Shown here: piece by piece, positions 1 through 11,000 of the stretch
How positions within the stretch are numbered: the stretch's first letter is position 1
How the letters are laid out: every line of letters starts with the position of its first letter
NCBI GenBank assembly: GCA_000226015.1
Contig: JH154645.1
Location: 359,996 to 389,474 of the forward strand
DNA length: 29,479 nt
Source: Mnemiopsis leidyi
Lineage: Eukaryota; Ctenophora; Tentaculata; Lobata; Bolinopsidae
Direction of reading: 5' to 3'
Program-made: the position numbers and the translations under genes
Notes under the pieces: generated by a model
The model's input: only the letters and a program-made list of their open reading frames with translations
The model's database searches: none
Told to the model about the DNA's origin: nothing

Positions 1-560
1 CCCTGAAATTACCCTATGGTCAATGGTAAAAAAATTGACCATGACACCCTGGAATTTACCCATGGTCAATGGTCAAGAAAATGACCATGACCACTAACAA
101 ACGTGAATTCGCCCCATGGTCAATGGTCAAAAAACCTGACCACGACCACGATTCCTTGGAATTTTCTTAAGGTCAATGGTCAAAATACACAACTATGGCC
201 ACGACTTCATAAAAATTTCCCCCATGGTCAATGGTCAAAAAATATTTGACCATGGCCACGATTCCTTGGAGTTTACCCATGGTTAATGGTCAAAACACAC
301 TACCATGCTACCATGGCCGCGACTTCCTAGAAATTCCCCCATGGTCATGGTCAAAAATTTTGACCATTTGACCATGGTCATTTTGAAATTTTGGCCATGG
401 TCATGGTCAAAAATTTTGACCATTTGACCACAGCAAATTTAAAATTTTGGCCATTGTCATGGTCAAAAATTTTGACCATTTGACCACGGCAATTTTGAAA
501 TTTTGGCCATGGTCATGGTCAAACATTTTTGACGATTTGACCATGACACCCGGACGTAGG
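1..560. repeat. ~55 bp minisatellite/satellite array
   Basis: Units begin with a TGGTCAATGGTCAA-like core near 15, 61, 115, 171, 224 and 278. The array then becomes a regular 56 bp unit at 340, 396, 452 and 508. The regular units carry a near-palindrome, GGTCAAAAATTTTGACC, followed by CATTTGACCA and an A/T stretch. Early units are diverged and late ones are nearly identical, as expected from recent local amplification at one end. The array probably continues off the left edge. An ORF crossing it (447-755) is a by-product of the repeat. Confidence 0.9.
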
Positions 561-1134
561 CCAAATGGTCAAAAAATCGTGGTCATCTTCCCACACGCTC
601 GCGTACCCCATATGTACACGCTCGCGCGACACAACAAAGCTAAAATACGACTGCACACACTATACTCATGTGTGTATATATTCTTTTCTAAGCGTGCATA
701 CACTGAACTTTGGAAACCTTGTCAATGCAATTCCAGTTTGATACATTTTGAGTGATGAAATGAGTTCCCTTTTAATAAATGAATTTGATAATTATAAATA
801 AAATTAAAATATTGTGTGAAATTTATATAACTTTTATGATATATATTATATACTGTTTAATGGCTCATAAGATGCCAGCCCAGGTAGGGCAAAAAATCAA
901 ATCAAGTTGATCTTTTCATGTCTCATTAAAGTTTACCAGATTTTACCATTAAACAAAATTATTAGAATATTGAATAATCTTTAAATTAATTTTATCACTT
1001 TTTAGTAAAATGCTCACTGTAACCTGTATTCAAATATAATTTCGTCATCATCATGAAGCATCTAGGTTATCTTTTGGCTTTGCATAAGAAGAAGATGCAA
1101 AATATTGTTATTTTCATACGTCATACCTTACTAG
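561..1134. other. AT-rich spacer upstream of the sirtuin gene
   Basis: No coding region or RNA gene is recognised. AATAAA-like hexamers near 773 and 797 could end a transcript from an upstream gene, but none is visible. The last bases (ATACCTTACTAG) look like a 3' splice site ending directly at the sirtuin start codon. Confidence 0.5.
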
Positions 1135-2007
1135 ATGTCATCATCCCCTTTTCGTGGTGGAATGCCAAAGAATTATGATAGTGGTGGATCTAGCAGTGAA
1201 ACTGAACATGTCATTTGCTTGACAATGATGGAGAAAAAGTTGCGTTCCACTGCATCAAAAACCAAAAACAAGGTAAGTATGACAACTGGAACTTATGCTA
1301 ACCTGATCTTTTCCAACATGATTTTGTTCTCAAGTTCATTTTCACTTGGAAATAAAGGTGGACCCTCCGGTGTGGGTAAGCAAAAGGCAACGACGATTTG
1401 ATGTTGAGTTAGGATTAGTTGGTCCGCTTTCCGGGCTAAACCTTTTGTACAAGTTGGTTACAAATAGTCCTGATTTTTTCCCTAGATTTTTGGTACCTGC
1501 AGTCACTGCGGCCAGTTAATCACTGGTGAAAAACAGCGAGTTGAGATAGCCATACCCACTACCGTGAACTCCTCTAAATTCAGTCTCAGTTATGACTGTC
1601 ATGGTGTTGCCAAACTTCACAATAGTTGCTGGAAAGTTGTTTACACTGTAAGTTTTTTAACTTTGAAATCAATTTAACCCATCATTTGATTGTTGTGAGA
1701 TCGTTTTGCGGTATAATCAACTAAACCAGTTACTCACATGAATGTAAGAGCTGCTTTAGATTCTTTAAAATACATTTTGAGTCTACAATTTAACATCTAA
1801 AAATTCCAAACACAAGAATTGTGATAATGAAATTGTTTTTTAAACTTCCACTAGTCTCTGAATCGGCGTGGAAGACGGATGAATATCAGGACCTCAGGAA
1901 CTTCTTCATCATCTGATGCCACCGCACCTGAAGAACCCAAGTTTGACAGTCTGGAGAAGAATATACTAAAAGCAGTTGCAGAGTCTGCAGAGTTTTACGA
2001 TCCAATG
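1135..2007 (+). other. Exons 1-3 of the sirtuin gene: N-terminal zinc finger module
   Basis: Exon 1 encodes a Ser-rich start ending in a Lys-rich stretch. Exon 2 carries C-x2-C-x36-H-x2-C followed by WK. This resembles the PARP/DNA ligase III DNA-break finger (C-x2-C, an I..G..R..I pattern, HxSC then Trp), but its loop is longer than the usual 28-30 residues. Exon 3 (NRRGRR, a Ser/Thr stretch, then an acidic helix) ends in EFYDPM, which joins exon 4 [14 protein letters not shown], much like the segment before the Rossmann fold in other sirtuins. All three exon ends are phase 0. A generic treble-clef finger is the alternative. Confidence 0.55.
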
Positions 2008-5000
2008 GTTACTATATAATTTTCAGAATACAAGCACCTATTTTCGAAATGGCTGTCGATTTAGCTCTCTGATATCAATGGGACTATAAGAAAAGTATTC
2101 AACAAGAATTGCGGCCGCTTTTATTGTGTCAGGCGACCGCTGAATTTCCTGTATCATGCCGTCTCTTATCGATATTACAATTCACGGAATGAGGAATCAA
2201 TTATCAAAGACGCAACTTCTAAGTTCTAACCAGGCGTCATTTCGGTTACTTTTCAATCTTCTGCACGTGTAAATACAGATGCGCGAACTAATGCAGCCGT
2301 TTGATGCACTATTCAAAAAATCCACGCTGCACGTGCTAAGTTTGTACAGAATTACTCGTTCTTTTCATTGTTTATTTCAAATATCAAGTGAGTCTGCCTG
2401 ACGTCGTCGTTTGTGAAATTGTATGTACTATGTGCTACGTTAGCTTTATTCAAATTGTGTTGTGTAAACTTGTCGCTAATTGAAATTGTTCGGCTGAAAT
2501 GAAAATCGTGTTACATTCATCTCTCAATCTGAATGAAATTTTAGTTGAAAAGAATTTCGATCGTACCTCTAGTTTGATCGTACATCTTGTTGTAGTAGTA
2601 CTAATCAAAAAAATAATTGAGGCAATTATGTATACATGGCTTAATGTGAAGAATATTCTGCGGCCTGAAGTAGTTAAAACCAAAAATCGTATTCGTAAAC
2701 ATGATTGTAATTGTATCCCTCTCTTCGGGTACAAATGTCGAGATACGGAAAATGAGACACAAAATTTTGACCCTTAAGATCTCATTTCCGTGTGACAATT
2801 TAAGGTGATCAAACGTCGCAGTATCGAGTCGAATAAATCCAATGGGCAGATGATCTTCTGGTCTTAACGTAACACGTTTTGTGTCAGTTAACCGTGACAA
2901 GTTGCGATCGCAGTATGTTCAGGGTCCAAGACTAAAGAATATGTATACAGAGTATTTCGGACTTTTGTGGCAACACATTCTGTTTCATTCTAGCTTCATA
3001 ATCATGAACAAGAATTTTGAAGGCTAATCTAGGTCTCAGGCGGACGCTAGATTTCCATCTCTCCAATTCTAAATAAGCCTCTTTGATCTGCCCTCTGCTA
3101 TTGCTAGAAGCAATGGAATTTGAGCACCAGATATACTGTATATATACAATTTCTGTCGCTAAGACTGCTGCTCATTTTTTTCGTCGAACTTTCGAACGCT
3201 AAGGTGTTTGATGTTACTGTCAGAAGATAACTATAACATCAAGTCAAATATATCTGTAATTGATACTGAAAGGGAAATCAGGTGCAGCCGAGCGCAATTC
3301 ATGAGGTATGTGGTTTGTGAGTGGTAAGGAGATATCTATTATCTGATTCAATCGGCCCATTGCGTTGCGTTTATAAATGTTACGCTGCTCTGTTCAATTT
3401 GCATTTCGTCATTTTGTGTTATGTAATCCATAAATAATATCGTGTTATCCAAAAATAAAACTTAAAGTGACATAAGAAGTATAAATTGAGAATGCATTAA
3501 TTGGCCATAGTTGCACATAAACTTAAAACCATAAATAACGATGATATTGATAAGCGTTAGAATCGATCATCAAAATAACATGATACTTCGGAGTAATAGT
3601 TCCTATAGTGATATGTACGCCGCGCAACGGTAATAAAAAAAAATATAGTCAGCGTAGAATAACTTTGCGGAGGTAATTTGCAAAAACATGCAACGTCGAC
3701 ATGGTAACGGTGGCCCGCACTATGTGTTAAATTGCTTTGTGACAGCAGACAGTGGACACTGCCATTTACCTACATACCCACATTCCACCACCAAAAGTCG
3801 ACCTCTTTAAACCATCTACTTTGCTATTTTGCCTTCGGCCAAAAATTATGAATGATGGAAAAAATCTCTTACATTTCTTTAAGTTTCTATTGATCCAAAG
3901 ATTTCGATAAATCTTCATGTCCTCTCAACAAAAGTTTACTTGCATTAAGTCTACTAGAAAAAGTCTAGGACAAGAGGTGTTACATTTCCAAACTGCAGGT
4001 GACAGTAAGCTGGGAAGCTATAAGAATAGCTCGGCTGATAAAGTCCTCACGTCACTGTATCGTCTTTACTGGAGCTGGGATCTCCACCGCTGCCGGTATC
4101 GGTGACTATCGGGGCAAGTCTGGAAAGTGGACCAGCCTCGATCTTAACGACTTTGTAAGCGACTGTAAGTTTATTCGAATATTTTGATATTATTGAATGT
4201 TGAAGTTATATCTGTAACAACTTTTACAGCCTAAATTTCACATATAGTCTGACATTTTGTTCATTGAAACACGTTGATAATATATTTCTGTCATGTTCAT
4301 GGGTCATTTCATTATAATATCAAAAACATCCACCGCTCAATTCGGGAACAGTACAGGAGAGCCAACAAGGGTTGGTTGTAGGATAATGGCTGTTTGACTT
4401 CCGGTCAATATCAGATATCTATAGTGTTGGGGAGTGTATCTTCTCTAATACATGTCCTCTCTGTATTGGAGTATTGGATATAGCTGAATCAATACATCAC
4501 TCAAATACTACTTGAAGTAAGTATACATTTGAAGTATAAATATACATTTGAAGTAAATTTAGTCTTATTAATTATTTACAGATGAACAAAGTCAACATTG
4601 TTGTTCACTAAAACTGCAGTTTTAGAATGTTTGTTAATATCTTGCACTACATAACTGTACATTGTACAATATACCAGCCAGAGATTTGACGATCATAGGA
4701 CTTGAAACAAGGAAATATTACGTTATAGTTTTGCAAATCGTAATCATGACAGGCTGCTATAAAATTCTGTCTGACAATCTTTGAGCTAAACGCATGTTTT
4801 CTAAAACTATCATGATGTTTATAAAACGCTAAAATTGCTGCAAGGTTACTGAAATTTTTTAAAATTTTCTATAATTGGCACAAATTATAAAAAAGTTAAT
4901 GAAATTTGCACAAGCTCACACAAAGATTGTTAAATTTGCACAAACTTACATAAGGATTGTATTTTCTTGAAAAAGCCATAATAAAGATAACTTAATTTGC

Positions 5001-8000
5001 ACTAAATCACACAAATATTTTCAAACTTACACAAACTTACAGAAGGATCGTTTAATTTGCACACACTTACACAAAGATTGTTAAATTTACACAAACTGAC
5101 ATAGAGATTGTTAAATTTGCACTAATTTACTAAAGATAGTTAAATTTCCACAAATTTACTCAAAAGCTTATTAATTATTAATTAATTAATCATTAATCCT
5201 TCTCAGAGTCTGTTTTACGCAACAGTCTCCCTAGTGACTGTGTGGTTACTCTGTTGAGGAGTGACTTTCTTAGTTCTCTTACACACGTGTAAAGACATTA
5301 CACTCGAGTGGAAACTCTGGATCCTCCAAAAGTAGACTGCAGGGTTGATCATACTGTTCAAACTAGGATTGACTATATAGACTACAGCCGCCAAGTAGTT
5401 ATCGACAGAACTATTGTTAGTTGACTGAGTAATTCTAGTTTTTATATAGTTCTCCAGGGTGATTCCCTGGTCAGGTAGCGGCTCTGACAGTTTGGTGAGG
5501 ATGAATGTTAGGAAGGCTGCATACGGGATGTTGAACAGGATGTAGAGAGAGGTGACGATAATGACAGTGACAGCAGCTTCCCGCTGCCGCCTGGAGGAAC
5601 TGTTCAATGTGACGGCTACTGTGTTAGACTTGTACAGAGAGAGGAGCGAGAGGATGAAGGAGACAGAGATAGGGATGATGGATAGAGCTGGGATAACGTT
5701 GTACGGGATAGCAATGATCATACCATTATTTACTTGCTTTTGGGACACCTGGTCCTGGAAGTTACTGTCTGCAGGGAAACATGACGGTGCGCAGGAGAAC
5801 CATTCTGGAAAATAGTTAGGATACATCACGTCTGATAGTCGTAGACTACCAGAGAGCGATAGGATTACTATCAAGCAGGTTAATGGCAGTACCCACGCGA
5901 GTTCTGGGTTCAACTTCTTGGTGGGGTATCGGAGGACGAAAAGTCGAGAGAGGCTGAGAAGTCCTACTAAGAATATTGACATCTGGGGTAAGACCCACAT
6001 GACAAAAACCCAGACCGTGCATAGAGTGGGATGAAACAATAGCAACCCCTTGCGTTCCCGCGCAAAGGCTGCGTCTATGTTTGCGAATAGGGCGGCACAT
6101 ATCAAGAAGTCGTTACACGTGATGACCATGTACAGCCTTTTGAAAAATTTGGCGGTGGAGTTGCGGGTTTCGAGAGTGGAAAAGTAGAAGAAACTGATGA
6201 CATTGAAGGTGACTCCAAGAAAGGAGACAATGCAAAGTATGACTCCAATCGTGTAGTCCGCTGATACGTTAAAGTTTTGTGTTCCCGCCATTTCCTGAGT
6301 AAAACTGTTAAATTTATTTCCTGGGTAAGACTGTAAGACAATGTATAAGTATCAAAATTTGCTTTAACAACGTATCAAATACCACAAACGTTAAGATAAA
6401 TAAAATAAATACTATCTAATTCTTAAGTTAGAAAGTTACAGATCAAACATCATGGCCCAGCCACAAATCAATTATAAAGACTTAGAAGAACTTTCGTTAG
6501 TCAATAACTGTTGACCAGTGTTTTATGAGAATTATGCGTCTGTTTCTGAAGGCAGTAGCTACTAGCTAATGCCATCATCTGATTGATTGATTCTATGCTT
6601 ACTACCATACTTTTTATATACGTCTGTATGCCAACAGTTACTTGCCCGTTTTACATTTTGGCTTTTGCAATTTGAGCTCATTCACATGTCATAATCCTGT
6701 CATGCTAATGATTCTACTAAAAGTTCATAAATTTTACACCGGCTCTACAAAAAATCTTAGACAACAAACGGTTATATTGCCACCTTTAGGCCTCTCAAAA
6801 ATAGTGAAAGATCTGGTGCAGCATGCAGCCTGTTGGCTGGTTCTGGGGTCACGTGACACTTCATTTGTCACGCAACCAACTGATGGGTGCCTGGTCACGC
6901 GATCGGAACTCAAGTTAGTTTTGAGAATCGAAGCAGAAGTTGTAAAACTATTTTGCCGAATATGAATCAAACAGCATTTCAACAGTCGTTATGCAAATAT
7001 TTTATCTAAATCGTTGCCCATAAAAATATCACGTTTAGGCAAATGTATGCACAATTCTCCAAGAAAATTAGGATTGTGAGCTACTACTTTGATTAAAGAG
7101 AGTAATGGAGATAAGAGAAAAAAAATTACAAAGGAGCATTGCCATCACCTTGGAGAGCAGGATATAACAGATCACCAGTGTTAGAGAAAAGAGATTGGAA
7201 GGGTATTAGCACAACAGATGGGTATATCTCTCAACGATTCCAGAATGATACTTAATTCAGATTTGGACGCTCAAATCGGTGTAAGTCAAGTTATGTCACC
7301 CACTAGCAACGAAAGGTCGCTATGTCAGAATGCTCGAATGTCTCCAAGTGAACCTCCTTATCCACATGACAATTGTCCTTTTCAAACTTCACCAGCCGAA
7401 CTCTGCTATGATGTAATATAATGATGCAGCATCTAAATAATTATGAAGATGCAGTTGGATAATTGTTACCTTCTAAGCTGCTATGATTTATTGTCCTCTC
7501 TAACCTCGACCTCACATGAAATATTACCATCTTTACGACCATTTTTTACAGCAACGCTAATCCTGAGATAGTGCATATCAATATCGTCAAAATTCTTTAT
7601 ATGCAGTAAGAGCTTTACGGTAAGTAAGAAAGGATGATCAATTATAATCGTGCTTATGACATCACCAGCCGACTCTTCTTTTCAAGCTAAACAATATCTC
7701 CTATATCATATGTCTGCTTACTCGACTTCAGAAGAATTAATGTAGGTGGTCTTACTTTGTTTATCGATAAGTTACTTTATGTGATGCGATACGCTATTTG
7801 TGCTAAGCTAGCAGCGTTTAGTGGGATTACAACATTAATTGCACGAGGCGTTATCGAGTGCAAATTATTGCCATAGCGGACGGAGGCGAAGCCGAGTGCG
7901 ATTATTTGCTATTTTCGCTCGAAGCAACGCCGAGTGCGATTAATGGCGCCATCGTGATATATGAACGCTAAATTAGCATGTTATGCCACGTAAGTACGTA

Positions 8001-11000
8001 ACCAGTGTCACTAACCCACATGAATAGATTACGATTGCTTCTGCAATAGTATTGAACTGTGAAACATTTAAACAACCGATCCTGATTCCTGAATGGAACA
8101 AGTCCGTGTGTTGAAATTTTAAGATGAAAGGGCAATCATACATGAGAGAATTCAGTAAAATCAATAATAACGATAAAAATATATTAAAGAACTTTAGCAA
8201 CAATTGCCGTATTTGCCGTTTGCATGACTGATTTCAACACAGTAATTTTTCAAACGATTGTCGACTAAAAAGTATTGCAGGTGCCAACAAATATTGAGCA
8301 ACATGGGAGCCGTTAGAATATATCTGCACCTGGGCAATTGGAAGTAACTGCGATCTGAGAAATTTAGTGAGAAACCGAGCAGGGCTGGTAAATATTCTGT
8401 AGAACCAATAGAATATTACAAGTGTACAACAACCTCTAGATGATGTCTGAAGGAGTTGATTGGAGTTATGGTCCTGTCAGAGTGCTATAACGGTGCCACA
8501 GTGAAGATTTAACATGTAGCCGGGCGGCAAGGTAGAGTCCGTTACCAGGTGGTCAAACAAACTACTTGTCCCATGAACTCTGCTGGGAGGACTTAGAAAA
8601 TAACCTTCTTATTCCTCTTATAGCTGGACTTCTCTATTTCGGTGTGGCCGAAACCAACCACCTGATTTAACCTACAGCTTTCAGCCTGGCCAATTTTGCG
8701 GCGCAAACTTGTTAATTTCTATTTCTGAACAGGTACAAGCACTCGAATTTGTGTTTTGATAATTTGTCTCCCACAGTAAAGAATAATAAAGGTATTATCT
8801 GATAAGAAATAATATAAAATTGTTACTGAGACACTGATAGTTTGGTATAAAGATGGCTTTGAAGCAAAAATATCGTGTGTGACATTGTCTAGACAAACCA
8901 ACGTTACATATAAAAACACGGAATAAAAACACCTGAGTTCGAAAAGATAACTGAAATGTCCCCAGTTTCGATATCTTCAGTTGTAAAACTTGAAAATTGG
9001 TCAGTGATCTCTGCACCTGCTGGGCGAATGAGCCGAGGGACGGTGATATGACTTGCTACTTACAGATAGGCTTGAGTTGATCACATAGCCTTGTGTAATT
9101 GACACCAAATACCTAATTACAGTAAAGCTCAAAGAAATTCAAGCATGTGTTACTGTAAGTGCTATTGTTAAAGTTTTTACAAGTATCTTTAGGTAGGTAA
9201 AACCGAGAGAGAGGAGAGAGGCTGGTACCTAATTATAAAGTTCTATGTATAAAGGAGGGCAGCTCAAAAAGGCTTTGTTTACCTACGCTTGTCCCTGAAC
9301 TCTGAAGAGCTCTTAAAAGTTAAAAGAAGGCTTTTGGGCCTTTACTACATTGATCCATAAAAATACTAAATCAACAAAAACGCCAGTTCATGTAAATTCT
9401 TAAAAGAACGTAAAAAGTTGTGAATGCGATTAGGAACGAGAGAAGCGAAGAAGAGTTCAGGAATATGTTAGAAGCATAGGAGAGAAAAAAGCAAGGGGAG
9501 GAGAAAGTAAAATAAGAGATAAAAGAGATGTAAGATGAGAACTTATTGAACTAAGGACAGAACCGAAGGGAGAAAGCACATCAAAAAAGGACGAGAGATC
9601 AGAGATAATTGAACAAGTAAAAAAGATCCTTATGTAGGAGATGGAAGGTAGAAGAAGGACAAGGTTTTAAATTGTATTATGCAAAGATAGAGGAGAATAT
9701 CAAAACTGTCGTTTGATATGCAGCCGCAGGTTCCGGCTAGTATAGGTGAATTCCAACACTCGAGACACCTACACGTTAGATAGAATGAAAAATACCTACA
9801 TTTAATCCATCTCCGAAGGTTTTTTCCAAAGGCAACGTAGATGGTTTTAATTGGACGGATTTTGAGGTTGAGGGTAGGTAGGTACTAGGTGGGTAGATAC
9901 TAAGTAGGAAGGATAAGGTGTATACATAGAGATAATGTGTTACACTCCGCAAGACGATCAAAACTACGTCAGGCCAACGCCTTGGGTTCCTCAAAAGTTA
10001 GGCAAAGGGGTTTGCATACTTGAACTTTTCCAAGTTTTCTATTGGCGGATAATCAAAGAAAATAAAACATGCAAATTTGAACTTTACAGTTTTTCACAGG
10101 ACAAACGGTTTCTAGTTGCAAGTTGGACAAAAAGTTGCATAGATAGGTCCAATCAGTTTCGTGTCATCAGCGAAAGTAAAACCGTCGCTAAAGTTAATGG
10201 TGCTGAGAAGGTCATTGATGTACAGCACAAACAGGATAGGTCCCAACACCGTTCCTTGAGGTACTCCACTCAATACTGTCTGAAAAGACGACTTCTTCCC
10301 CTCTACAACAACGGTCTGTTTTTCTGTTTCACAAGAACTCTTTGATCCACTGGAATGCTTTGCCCTTGATGCCGTAACGCTCTAGCTTGGCAAGCAGGAC
10401 CAGGTGAATCACCTGGTCCTGCTTGCCTGAGGTGATCTACTTTGTCGAACGCTTTCGCAAAGTCTAAGTAGAAAACATCAACTTCATCGTCATTTTTGAG
10501 CGATTGTCTTCAATATGAGTTATGACTGAGGAGCTGGGTCATACAACTCCTCTTTTTCCGAAAAAAGAGAATATTCCTTAGAAACCGTGTCATTTTGTCG
10601 AATCGACAGTCGACTAAATTGAACCATCACGAATTTTAGTAAACACCCTTTGCAAGTTATTACTGATCAAATCAACTGTTTTCAAATTTGTCCTGCCCTC
10701 CGTACAAATGCTATGCAGAACAACAAACGTAGTATAAAGCTCCAACAAAGAAAGCTCAAACAAGTGGCAAATAGCAAGGTTAGAAAGAGAACAAACACAG
10801 TCGCTGGGAGGAAACCGTCACGTGATGACGGACTATGTGGCTCCTACTCGAGCTGATTTGTGAAACGTTACATTGAGTAACTGGGGCCGTCGAAGTTATG
10901 TATAGTAATGATAAAACCACTATCGTGGAAAAGAACTTCCTTAAAAGATTGACTCTACTGAGCTTATTGGACATGCCAGCCGTGGGGCACAGCCCTCTTA

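Noticed and set aside
1..560. CRISPR-like regular repeats
   Set aside because: Units are contiguous ~55 bp satellite copies without unique spacers, in an animal-type genome.
2450..2900. Overlapping ORFs of 92-99 codons on both strands
   Set aside because: No recognisable motif, located inside intron 3, and overlapping on opposite strands.
3917..4105. Alternative start reading into sirtuin exon 4
   Set aside because: This frame is not the sirtuin frame, and the sirtuin frame has a stop at 3966; splicing at 3999 is required.
9420..9640. Purine-rich stretch as a possible coding region
   Set aside because: All frames contain stops and no splice-bounded frame is visible.
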